From Dyadobacter chenhuakuii (GTDB lineage: Bacteria > Bacteroidota > Bacteroidia > Cytophagales > Spirosomataceae), in NCBI RefSeq assembly GCF_023821985.2, contig NZ_CP098805.1:4584501-4648500 (forward strand): DNA of 64,000 nt, written 5' to 3'. Below, in pieces: positions 43,970-52,592 of this stretch (position 1 is its first letter; the number at the start of each line of letters is the position of its first letter). Under the pieces are notes generated by a model. It saw nothing but the letters and a program-made list of their open reading frames with translations, searched no databases and was not told the DNA's origin. The translations under genes and the position numbers were made by a program.

Positions 43970-46114
43970 TTACTGTAATGTTAATAGGATCGTTTTGTTG
44001 CCGGCAGCGCTGGTTCCGGGTGGCAGGGATTGCTCCACCACTTTGCCCGAACCTTTAAATGTGACATTGAATCCTTTATTTTCCAAAATATACAACGCAT
44101 CACGCATGGCCATACCCTGTAAATCAGGCACATCCCTTGAACTCATATTGCGTGACTGCCAATTGGTTTTTCCCTTTTTCAGAAGCGATGCAGCGGCATA
44201 TTCGCTGCCTTCCGGAACGGGTGTCAGTTTGAGTTCTTTGCTGATAATGTTCAGATCTGCTGATCTTCCCGCCCATTTCACGTCTTTCGACGTTTCAGGC
44301 AATGTGTCTTTGATCGGTTTTTGAATGCTAACATCGTAGGCGTAAATCCGGTCGGCAACTTCTTTGAAAACCGGCGCAGCAACACTTCCTGCGTATAATG
44401 TATAGTTGGCTCCCGAGCCCTGAGGCGTATCAATGATCACAATAGCGCTGTATTTGGGCTTATCAGCAGGGAAATAGCCTGCAAATGACGTGTAATATTT
44501 TCCGGGAGTATAAATGCCATTGATCAGCTTCTGTGCCGTTCCCGTTTTTCCGGCGATCTGGTAAAGTTCCGAACTGATATTTTTGGCAGAGCCTGCTTTT
44601 ACAACGCCTTCCAGCATTGTCTTTACTTTTTTGATCGTTTCAGGCGAAGCGATCGGCTTATCTTCAACATACGGTGGAATTTTATCTTCCACACCTTCGG
44701 CATTCCTGATCTCACGCACGATCATTGGCCTGACCCAGTAACCATCGTTCGCAACAGCATTATAAAGCGCCAGCGTTTGCAAAGGAGTCATGGACATTTC
44801 GTAGCCGTAAGACATGAATGTCAGGGAATAAGCGCTCCACTGCTTGGATGTGCGGTCTTTGATGTAAGGCGGCTTCTCACCCTTCATATGTATTCCCGTA
44901 GGCGTTGTCAGGTGGAATTTCTTCAAATAGGACAGGTAAGTATCCGGTTTTGAGAAAAAATAGCGCTGCATGAGCATATGCACGCCAATGTTTGACGACT
45001 TTTCGAAAACCTGCGTTGCCGTTAAAACACCGTGACCGCCCCTTTTGGAATCATTGATAGAAGTCCCGCGGAAGCGAACCGAGCCTGCGCCTGTATTCAC
45101 CGTAATTTGGTCGGGGTTCATTTTTGTTTCTTCCAAAAGCGCCATCATCGTCGGCAACTTGAATGTTGAGCCAGGATCGGCGCCACCCGCAACCGCGTAA
45201 TTGAAAACCTCTTCGTATTTGCCTTCGCCGCGTTTGGTAAGATTGGCCATTGCCCGGATCTCGCCTGTTGCCACCTCCATAATGATCACGCAGCCGTAAT
45301 TGGCTTTACTTTCAATGAGTTTTCTGCGCAAAGCAATTTCCGCCCGGTCCTGAAAATTCATATCCAGCGTGGTATAAATGTCCCTTCCAGCTTCCGGCTG
45401 CACATTTAATGCATCGCCTACAGGAATTTTCATGCCGCCTTCCACCATTTCAACCCATCCTATACCCGCTTTTCCTTCCAGGTTTTTGTCAAAACTGGCT
45501 TCGAGGCCAATGTATCCACGTCCGCTTTTGGGATCGATCCCGCCGATGGTCCGGTCAGCCATGGGGCTGAAAGGCTTATAGCGTCTGTAAATCGTTTCAA
45601 ACTTGCCTCCGCCGCCTTTTCTGTTTTTTACAAAAAATGGCCATTTCTTGATTTTCTCCCGATCCAAATGGCTGATCTGACGAGATTTAAGCCTTAAATA
45701 GCGTTTGCTTTTACTCACGCGGTAACGCATGATCTTGTTTTTATAACCAGCCGCAGTATGTTCTCCGAAACTTTTGGCGAGTAGAGACGACAGCTCATCA
45801 ATGTTATTTCTGAAATATGCCGAATCAGCCACTTTCGTATCCAAACCCACATAGTAGTAAGGCAGCGATGTGGCCAGCAGGCGGTCGTCCACAGAATAAA
45901 TGTTTCCGCGCATGGCCGGAATGGTGTCGATCTTCAGGTCGTTTTTTGCCGAATATTCTGCCCAGGTCTTGCCTTTGAATTCGTCATAATACTGCACGCG
46001 GATCAGTTTACCAAAAACCGCTATGGCCAGTAAAAACAAAAGCCATCCCACAGTTCTGGCACGGGCAATCAGCGCTTTCTTATTATTCTGACCGCTTTCA
46101 ACGTCGTTCTTCAT
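43970..46114 (-). CDS. ftsI: Septal penicillin-binding protein (transpeptidase) with PASTA domain
   Basis: A 714-aa class B PBP that cross-links septal peptidoglycan. N-terminal membrane helix VGWLLFLLAIAVFGKLI, then the dimerisation region. Transpeptidase motifs: SxxK in GSTFKLP, SxN in SSNIGV, and KTG in AGKTGTAQ. A single PASTA repeat (from VPDLQGMAMRDALYILENKG) ends the protein; Proteobacterial FtsI lacks it. It lies between ftsL and murE in the classical dcw order. Confidence 0.94.
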   Translation of the reverse strand: MKNDVESGQNNKKALIARARTVGWLLFLLAIAVFGKLIRVQYYDEFKGKTWAEYSAKNDLKIDTIPAMRGNIYSVDDRLLATSLPYYYVGLDTKVADSAYFRNNIDELSSLLAKSFGEHTAAGYKNKIMRYRVSKSKRYLRLKSRQISHLDREKIKKWPFFVKNRKGGGGKFETIYRRYKPFSPMADRTIGGIDPKSGRGYIGLEASFDKNLEGKAGIGWVEMVEGGMKIPVGDALNVQPEAGRDIYTTLDMNFQDRAEIALRRKLIESKANYGCVIIMEVATGEIRAMANLTKRGEGKYEEVFNYAVAGGADPGSTFKLPTMMALLEETKMNPDQITVNTGAGSVRFRGTSINDSKRGGHGVLTATQVFEKSSNIGVHMLMQRYFFSKPDTYLSYLKKFHLTTPTGIHMKGEKPPYIKDRTSKQWSAYSLTFMSYGYEMSMTPLQTLALYNAVANDGYWVRPMIVREIRNAEGVEDKIPPYVEDKPIASPETIKKVKTMLEGVVKAGSAKNISSELYQIAGKTGTAQKLINGIYTPGKYYTSFAGYFPADKPKYSAIVIIDTPQGSGANYTLYAGSVAAPVFKEVADRIYAYDVSIQKPIKDTLPETSKDVKWAGRSADLNIISKELKLTPVPEGSEYAAASLLKKGKTNWQSRNMSSRDVPDLQGMAMRDALYILENKGFNVTFKGSGKVVEQSLPPGTSAAGNKTILLTLQ

Positions 46115-46174
46115 TACTTTTCAGAAGAAAATTAAGCTTATAAAGATTGAGTATTTTTTATTTGTCAGCATCGA

Positions 46175-46600
46175 CTAATCGTCTTCTTCCGACTTGATAA
46201 TGATCTTTTTGGGAGGGGTAAGGTTTTCTTCGAGACCTTCGGATTTTACTTTTTCAATGATCACAGACTGCAATCCGCTTTTCATGTATTCGGCATGAAT
46301 GGACGTGTACTCAGCGCGGAGATCATCCACTTCTTTTTTAAGCTTAATGCTATTCCGCACATATTGTTCCGATTGAAAACCAATGCGTTCGTAAGCCACG
46401 AGCAGGATGACGATCCAGCCGAAATAGTAGAAGTATTTAACCGGAAGCCGCTCTTCCTTACCTGGCGCTTTTTCACCGAAAACTTTGTCCAGCGGTAAAA
46501 ACTTGTTCAGCCAGTTGAATAAATGATATTCCCGCTTGCGCTTCGCTGGTTTTGGAGGCTTAGGCGGAATGGGCTTAGGTCTTCTCTTATTTTCCGACAT
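46175..46600 (-). CDS. FtsL-like cell-division protein
   Basis: A 141-aa protein with a basic, proline-rich cytoplasmic N-terminus (RRPKPIPPKPPKPAKRKR). One membrane helix follows (KYFYYFGWIVILLVAYERIGF), then a leucine/charged coiled coil (IKLKKEVDDLRAEYTSIHAEYMKSG). This topology and its position between rsmH and ftsI are those of FtsL, which recruits FtsB/FtsQ and FtsI to the septum. Sequence identity alone would not identify it; the assignment rests on position and topology. Confidence 0.85.
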   Translation of the reverse strand: MSENKRRPKPIPPKPPKPAKRKREYHLFNWLNKFLPLDKVFGEKAPGKEERLPVKYFYYFGWIVILLVAYERIGFQSEQYVRNSIKLKKEVDDLRAEYTSIHAEYMKSGLQSVIIEKVKSEGLEENLTPPKKIIIKSEEDD

Positions 46601-46621
46601 CTCTCAAGTGGGGATTAAAAA

Positions 46622-47539
46622 TTATATTTTTTCTGCGATCCTGAGCTTTGCGCTCCTTGCCCGCGGATTTCGCGCAACTTCCTCGGGAGTTGCTTCCACC
46701 GGCTTTCTGGTAACGCTGCTGAGGGGCCTAATCGCATTTCCGTAGAAGTCCTTTTCTAATTCTCCGTCAAATTTTCCTTTTAAAATGAAATTTTTGACCA
46801 AACGATCTTCCAGCGAATGGTAAGACATGACGACCAGTCGTCCGCCAGGGTTAAGCACTTCCGGAACCTGCGTCAGAAACTCTTCCAAAACCGCCAGCTC
46901 ATCGTTGACTTCGATCCTTAATGCCTGGAACACCTGAGCGAAATACTTGTTTTCACGATGCTTAGGGGCATATTTGAGTAAAATCCCTTTCAATTCCGCA
47001 ATCGTGTCAATTGGCGTGCTGTGTCTTGATGTAAATATCGCTTCGGCGGCTGTACGGGCATTGGTAACCTCTCCATACATGCCCAGAATCCGCTGCAATT
47101 CCGCGCTGGACCTGGAATTGATCACTTCCCGCGCTGTTTTTTCAATGTTAGGGTTCATACGCATATCCAGGTCGGCATCAAACCTCGTGGAAAAACCGCG
47201 TTCAGGCGTATTGATCTGGTGTGAAGAAACGCCCAGATCGGCCAGGATTCCGTCCACTTTTTCGGCCTTATGCAGTTTCAGGTAACGCTTCAAATGCCTG
47301 AAATTCGCCGCTATGAATGTAAATCGCTTGTCGTCCTTAAATTCGGCAGCATTGGCAGCAGCATCAGGATCCTGATCGAAAACGAGCAGCCTGCCCGTTG
47401 TTAATTTTTCCAGAATGGCTCGGGAATGGCCGCCGCCGCCAAAAGTCACATCCACGTAAACACCTTCCGGTTGAATGTTAAGCCCTTCCAGGCATTCGGA
47501 CAACATGACAGGCTCGTGATATGTACTTTGTAAATCCAT
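46622..47539 (-). CDS. rsmH: 16S rRNA (cytosine-1402-N4)-methyltransferase
   Basis: A 305-aa SAM-dependent methyltransferase acting on C1402 of 16S rRNA. The N-terminal YHEPVMLSECLEGL, the SAM loop VDVTFGGGGHSRAIL, and DLGVSSHQINTPERGFS are family signatures. The C-terminus ends with NPRARSAKLR, and SYHSLEDRLVKNF is also typical. It is the first gene of the dcw group here, 21 bp before ftsL. No mraZ is found upstream. Confidence 0.97.
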   Translation of the reverse strand: MDLQSTYHEPVMLSECLEGLNIQPEGVYVDVTFGGGGHSRAILEKLTTGRLLVFDQDPDAAANAAEFKDDKRFTFIAANFRHLKRYLKLHKAEKVDGILADLGVSSHQINTPERGFSTRFDADLDMRMNPNIEKTAREVINSRSSAELQRILGMYGEVTNARTAAEAIFTSRHSTPIDTIAELKGILLKYAPKHRENKYFAQVFQALRIEVNDELAVLEEFLTQVPEVLNPGGRLVVMSYHSLEDRLVKNFILKGKFDGELEKDFYGNAIRPLSSVTRKPVEATPEEVARNPRARSAKLRIAEKI

Positions 47540-47678
47540 TTGTTAAAAGCAACGTAATAGGAACTTATTCTTGCCAGGAGGCAGTTACAAACTTAGCAAT
47601 TTTCAAGCGTACGAATCGCTGTCGGCAAAGGATTTAATTTCGGCAGCATTTGGTTAATTTAATAACAATTCCCTGTAT

Positions 47679-48926
47679 ATGAGACTATTCGATCAGATTG
47701 CTACTGTCCTGATTTTATTTGCATTGATAAGTTGCAATTCTTCTGCGCAAACCGACCTGAAAACCGGCACCTGGCGCGCAACGCTGAGCCGGGAGGCAAA
47801 CCGGATCCCGTTTATTATGGATGTATCCAAAAACCCGGATGGGAAAACTTATTCCGTTGTTGTAATCAATGACACAGAAAGACTCAAAATGGACACCGCG
47901 TTCTTCCAGAACGATTCGCTGGTGATCCCGATGGAGCTTTTTGACATGAAAATCATCGCCAAGGCAGAAGGAGAAAAGCTGAAAGGCACTTACTACCGGT
48001 ATGCAAAAGGCAAAGTGGCCGGCTCAATCCCATTTGAGGCAGAGTTTGGTAAGGATTATAAGTTTTTCAAACCCGGCGAAGCAAAAAGCACCAAAACCGT
48101 TGCCGGGAAGTGGGACGCAACATTCATTACGGAAGCCACGGGTGACACAACGCAGTCGGTAGGGACTTTTTCACAAAATGGAACGGACGTAAAAGGCTCT
48201 ATATTGACCACAACGGGCGATTACCGCTTTCTCACGGGCAATGTGCACGGCGATAGTTTGTTTTTATCCACATTTGATGGTTCCAATGCCAAGCTTTTCA
48301 AAGCGGCTATTCAAAGCGACGGCTCGCTGAAAGGTTCGATGTGGTCGGGCGTGAAGAGCTTGCGGAGCTTTACTGCCAAGCCTAATGATAAAGCGAAATT
48401 GCCCGATGCGGCAAGTCTTACCTACTTAAAGCCGGGTTTCGAAACGGTTGATTTTACATTCCCTGATTCAGACGGTAAGCCGGTTTCTCTAAAAGATCCA
48501 AGATTTAAAGACAAGGTTGTGATCATTCAGATCATGGGCTCATGGTGCCCGAATTGTATGGATGAAACCAATTTCATAGCGCCCTGGTACAAAAAGAATA
48601 AAGAGCGCGGTGTGGAAGTTATCGGCTTGTCATTCGAAAGATCGGACGATCCGAAAGTTTCGAACCCAAAGATCAAACGCATGATCGAGCGCATGGGAAT
48701 CGATTACCCGATCCTCTTGGCCGGAACCAACACCGACGAAGCGACTGCAAAAGCGTTGCCCATGTTGAATAAGGTAATGTCTTACCCCACCACCATTTTT
48801 ATAGACAGAAAAGGAAAAGTCCGGGAGATCCATACAGGTTTTTCAGGCCAGGGAACAGGCGCTTATTTCGATGAATTTGTAACCGATTTCAATGGCCTAA
48901 TGGATAAGCTGATTGCTGAAAAATAG
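47679..48926 (+). CDS. TlpA-like thioredoxin-family lipoprotein
   Basis: A 415-aa protein with a signal ending at LISC, so probably a lipoprotein. Residues ~25-235 form a beta-rich domain with two similar halves (GTWRATLSREANRIPFIMDV and GKWDATFITEATGDTTQSVGTFSQNG). The C-terminal ~160 residues are a TlpA/AhpC-type thioredoxin with active-site GSWCPNCMDE and the cis-Pro in SYPTTIFID. It probably reduces periplasmic disulfides or cytochrome apoproteins; the partner is unknown. Divergent from rsmH. Confidence 0.87.
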   Translation: MRLFDQIATVLILFALISCNSSAQTDLKTGTWRATLSREANRIPFIMDVSKNPDGKTYSVVVINDTERLKMDTAFFQNDSLVIPMELFDMKIIAKAEGEKLKGTYYRYAKGKVAGSIPFEAEFGKDYKFFKPGEAKSTKTVAGKWDATFITEATGDTTQSVGTFSQNGTDVKGSILTTTGDYRFLTGNVHGDSLFLSTFDGSNAKLFKAAIQSDGSLKGSMWSGVKSLRSFTAKPNDKAKLPDAASLTYLKPGFETVDFTFPDSDGKPVSLKDPRFKDKVVIIQIMGSWCPNCMDETNFIAPWYKKNKERGVEVIGLSFERSDDPKVSNPKIKRMIERMGIDYPILLAGTNTDEATAKALPMLNKVMSYPTTIFIDRKGKVREIHTGFSGQGTGAYFDEFVTDFNGLMDKLIAEK

Positions 48927-48946
48927 ATTTTAACAGGGTTTTGAAG

Positions 48947-48981
48947 AACGCATTGTCCGGCTCCGGGCGATGCGTTTTTTA
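48947..48981 (+). terminator. Terminator after the thioredoxin gene
   Basis: AACGCAT (48947-48953) pairs with ATGCGTT (48970-48976); the loop contains a second small TCCGG/CCGGG stem. TTTTT follows. Located about 20 bp after the stop. Confidence 0.8.
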
Positions 48982-49074
48982 TTTAAACTAAAATTAGTAT
49001 GCTTGCATAATAGTGGGCTGATTTCTTACATTTGTGAGAAGGGGCACTCCTGACACTACTCAGAATTTTTAAGG

Positions 49075-49539
49075 ATGCGTAAGGAAAAAACAATTGATTT
49101 CCAGATAAAATGGGCATGGCATTCGATTTCCAGAATGTACAATGCCTACGCCGCACGTTTTGATACAACTATGGCCGTAGGCTATGTTTTGCTCAACATT
49201 GACATTGAAAACGGAACGCCGGCAACCAAAATAGCCCCGTTGCTCGGCATGGAACCCCGAAGCCTCGTGCGGATGCTCAAAAACCTGGAAGAACGCGGAC
49301 TCATCAAGCGCGAGGTCAGCGAGCAGGACAAGCGGTTTGTGCGGATTGTGCTGACTGATTTAGGAAAAGAAAAACGGGAACTGGCGCGGGAAGGCGTTAT
49401 TTCATTCAATACAATGATCAGGGACAAGATTCCGCTGGATAAGCTGGTCGTTTTTTTCGATGTAATTAAAGATATCAACAAACTGGTAGAAGAGGAGAAT
49501 CAAAAACTCAAAGCCGGCGAAATAGAAGAAGAGCTTTAA
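49075..49539 (+). CDS. MarR-family transcriptional regulator
   Basis: A 154-aa winged-helix regulator. The DNA-binding part has TPATKIAPLLGMEPRSLVRMLKNLEERGLI, followed by the wing SEQDKRFVRIVLTDLGKE. Helices at both ends form the dimer. It lies 16 bp before the FadB-like gene in the same direction, so it probably controls fatty-acid oxidation in response to an acyl-CoA or fatty acid. That role is inferred from position only. Confidence 0.88.
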   Translation: MRKEKTIDFQIKWAWHSISRMYNAYAARFDTTMAVGYVLLNIDIENGTPATKIAPLLGMEPRSLVRMLKNLEERGLIKREVSEQDKRFVRIVLTDLGKEKRELAREGVISFNTMIRDKIPLDKLVVFFDVIKDINKLVEEENQKLKAGEIEEEL

Positions 49540-49555
49540 ACCAAACCTTTAAATA

Positions 49556-51961
49556 ATGAATCGTTCAATTCGTAAAGTAGCCGTTTTGGGCTCGGGCATT
49601 ATGGGATCGCGCATTGCTTGCCACTTTGCCAATATTGGTGTGGAAGTGTTGTTGCTTGACATCGTCCCTAAGGAGCTTAATGACGCTGAAAAGGCCAGAG
49701 GAATGACCAGCGAACACCCGGCATTCCGTAACCGGATCGTGAATGATGCCTTGCAGCAGGCTATAAAATCGTCCCCGGCGCCACTTTACAGCCCGGCTTT
49801 TGCTTCACGCATTAAAACAGGAAACTTTGAGGATAACCTGGCCGATATAAAAAATTACGATTGGGTGATGGAAGTCGTTGTGGAACGGCTCGATATTAAG
49901 AAAAGCATTTTCGAAAAAGTGGATGCCCTGCGCAAGCCGGGGACGCTCGTAACTTCCAACACGTCCGGAATCCCGATCCATTTGATGGCGGAAGGCCGCA
50001 GCGAAGACTTCCGCAAGCATTTCTGCGGAACGCACTTTTTTAATCCACCCAGATATTTACGATTACTGGAAATAATCCCAACCTCAGAAACCGATCAGGA
50101 AATTGTTGATTTTCTGATGCATTACGGAGATCTTTTTCTGGGCAAAACCACTGTTTTAGCAAAAGATACGCCTGGTTTCATTGCTAACAGGCTGGGAATT
50201 TATGCATTAATCCAAACCATCCGGGTCGCTGCCGAAATCGGTTTGAGCGTGGATGAAGTCGACAAGCTTACCGGGCCTGTTGTAGGACGGCCCAAGTCAG
50301 GGACATATCGTCTTTCGGACGTTGTAGGATTGGATACAACCGTTCATGTCGCGAACAATTTGTATGCTTCCGGAGAGGGGAAAGATGAATCGAGGGACGC
50401 ATTTGTGGTGCCTGAGGTCATGCAGAAATTGTATGATAATAAATGGTTAGGCGATAAAACGGGACAGGGTTTTTATAAAAAAATAAAGGATGAAAAAGGC
50501 AAATCTGTCATTCTTGCACTGGATTTCAATACATTAGAATATAAGCCTTCTGAAAAAGTTAAGTTTGAAACATTGGAAGGAACCAAGGCCATTAGCGACG
50601 TTTCCAAACGTTTTGGCGTGCTGGTTGGCGGCAGGGACAAGGCTGGTGAATTTTACAGAAAGACCTTCGCTGACATTTTCCGATACGCATCCTTGCGGAT
50701 TCCAGAGATCTCGGATGAAATTTTCCGGATCGATCAGGCCATTGCCGCAGGATTTGGCTGGCAATATGGGCCATTTGAAACCTGGGATGCCATTGGTGTG
50801 AAAAACATGCTTTCGATCATGGAAAGCCTGGATATGAAACCTGCGGAATGGGTTTACGAAATGATCGCAGCCGGAAACGAATCTTTTTATAAGGTTGAAA
50901 ATGGTAAGCGTTCTTACTATGATATTGTTTCAAAAACCTATAAGAAAATCCCTGGACAGGAGAGCTTTATTCTTCTGAGCAATCTTTCAAACAACATTGT
51001 CTGGAAAAACGCCGGGGCGAATCTGTATGACATTGGCGACGGAATCCTGAATCTGGAATTCAAGTCAAAAATGAACACGATGGGTTCTGAGGTGATCGAA
51101 GGAATTAATAAAGGCATTAGTTTGGCAGAAAAGGACTTTCGTGGATTAGTGATTGGAAATGAATCTTCGGAGGCGTTCTCTGCTGGTGCGAACCTGGCTA
51201 TGCTGTTTATGTTTGCCATCGAGCAGGAATTCGATGAGATCAATATGGTGATTGCACAGTTCCAGCAGACCATGATGCGCGCGCGTTATTCTTCGATTCC
51301 AGTCGTAACCGCACCACATTCGCTGGCATTAGGCGGTGGCTGTGAGCTGAATTTACATGCCGACAAAGTTGTGGCGCATGCTGAAACTTACATCGGACTA
51401 GTGGAGTTTGGCGTCGGGATCATTCCCGCAGGTGGCGGAACGAAGGAAATGGCGCTTCGATGCTCGGATATGTATCACGCAGGCGATACGGAATTGAACA
51501 TTCTTCAAACTGCATTCATGAACATTGCGCAAGCGAAAGTGTCGACCTCGGCACAGGAAGCGCGTGAGATGAATTATTTACAGGATAAAGATCAGATCGT
51601 ATTGAATCGTTCAAGACTTATTGTGGAGGCGAAGCAAGCAGCCATGGATCTGGCGGATAACGGTTATACGCAGCCGAAGCAGCGAAATGACATTAAAGTC
51701 CAGGGTAAAACCGGGATTGCGCTCTTTATGGCGGGCATTGCGCAGATGCGACTGGCCAATTATATTTCAGATCACGACGCTAAAATTGCCAACAAACTGG
51801 CTTATGTGATCAACGGTGGAGATTTGAGTTATGCGCAGAACGTTACCGAACAATATTTACTCGATTTGGAAAGAGAAGCATTCCTTTCTCTTTGCGGAGA
51901 AAAGAAGACGCTTGAAAGAATGCAAGGCTTGCTGAACGGCGGGAAACCGCCTAGAAACTAG
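49556..51961 (+). CDS. 3-hydroxyacyl-CoA dehydrogenase / enoyl-CoA hydratase fusion
   Basis: An 801-aa bifunctional beta-oxidation enzyme. The Rossmann domain is first (VAVLGSGIMGSRIACHFANIGVEV at about 8-31), then the dehydrogenase C-terminal domains (GTHFFNPPRYLRLLEIIPT, KDTPGFIANRLG). The crotonase domain comes last, at about 500-690 (APHSLALGGGCELNLHADKVVAHAETYIGL). In E. coli FadB the hydratase part is N-terminal, so the domain order is reversed here, as in other Bacteroidota and archaeal-type proteins. No thiolase (fadA) gene follows; an Rrf2 gene does. Confidence 0.93.
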   Translation: MNRSIRKVAVLGSGIMGSRIACHFANIGVEVLLLDIVPKELNDAEKARGMTSEHPAFRNRIVNDALQQAIKSSPAPLYSPAFASRIKTGNFEDNLADIKNYDWVMEVVVERLDIKKSIFEKVDALRKPGTLVTSNTSGIPIHLMAEGRSEDFRKHFCGTHFFNPPRYLRLLEIIPTSETDQEIVDFLMHYGDLFLGKTTVLAKDTPGFIANRLGIYALIQTIRVAAEIGLSVDEVDKLTGPVVGRPKSGTYRLSDVVGLDTTVHVANNLYASGEGKDESRDAFVVPEVMQKLYDNKWLGDKTGQGFYKKIKDEKGKSVILALDFNTLEYKPSEKVKFETLEGTKAISDVSKRFGVLVGGRDKAGEFYRKTFADIFRYASLRIPEISDEIFRIDQAIAAGFGWQYGPFETWDAIGVKNMLSIMESLDMKPAEWVYEMIAAGNESFYKVENGKRSYYDIVSKTYKKIPGQESFILLSNLSNNIVWKNAGANLYDIGDGILNLEFKSKMNTMGSEVIEGINKGISLAEKDFRGLVIGNESSEAFSAGANLAMLFMFAIEQEFDEINMVIAQFQQTMMRARYSSIPVVTAPHSLALGGGCELNLHADKVVAHAETYIGLVEFGVGIIPAGGGTKEMALRCSDMYHAGDTELNILQTAFMNIAQAKVSTSAQEAREMNYLQDKDQIVLNRSRLIVEAKQAAMDLADNGYTQPKQRNDIKVQGKTGIALFMAGIAQMRLANYISDHDAKIANKLAYVINGGDLSYAQNVTEQYLLDLEREAFLSLCGEKKTLERMQGLLNGGKPPRN

Positions 51962-52142
51962 CACTTAGACACTGCAATTTCTTCGTAAATTTTCAAGGGA
52001 ATTATTGTTTAACCAATTAATGTTCTGCATTTAGCAGGATATTTGGTGAAATGTTCGATATTTAGAACTGATCATCTGTTAATCCGGGATGAAAAAGATT
52101 CGCCCTGTATGCTAAATTGACTAAAAGTACATTTGAGCAAAA

Positions 52143-52592
52143 ATGATTTCTAAAAAAGCAAAATACGCGCTTAAAGCCTTAAAAGTTTTAGCAGAACAAT
52201 ACGGGAAAGGGCCGGTCTTGATTTCCTACATTGCTGAAAAAGAGAAGATTCCAAAGAAATTTTTGGAGGCGATACTACTTGACTTGCGTAACAACGGAGT
52301 TTTACAAAGTCAAAAGGGAAAAGGAGGTGGCTATTTGCTGCGCATTCCACCAGGTGAGGTCAATTTTTCAAAAGTATTGCGGATCATCGACGGTCCGATC
52401 GCGCCGGCACTTTGTGTTTCGATGTTCTTTTACGGGCGTTGCGACGATTGTAAGGATGAAGAAACATGCAGCCTGCGCTCCGTGCTGGAAAGATGGCGCG
52501 ACGCTAACCTCGCCGTATTGGACCAAACTACATTAAACGACTTGCTTCAAGCTGAAAACGCACAGCCAACAGACGTTTTGACACAATTATAG
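52143..52592 (+). CDS. Rrf2-family transcriptional regulator with four cysteines
   Basis: A 149-aa winged-helix regulator: ISYIAEKEKIPKKFLEAILLDLRNNGVLQSQKGKGGGYLL is the recognition region. Cysteines C91, C100, C103 and C109 (spacing 8-2-5) lie after the helix that in IscR/NsrR carries [Fe-S] ligands. The spacing differs from IscR, so cluster binding is possible but not assured. The gene stands alone; its last 6 nt overlap the minus-strand membrane glycosyltransferase gene. Confidence 0.88.
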   Translation: MISKKAKYALKALKVLAEQYGKGPVLISYIAEKEKIPKKFLEAILLDLRNNGVLQSQKGKGGGYLLRIPPGEVNFSKVLRIIDGPIAPALCVSMFFYGRCDDCKDEETCSLRSVLERWRDANLAVLDQTTLNDLLQAENAQPTDVLTQL

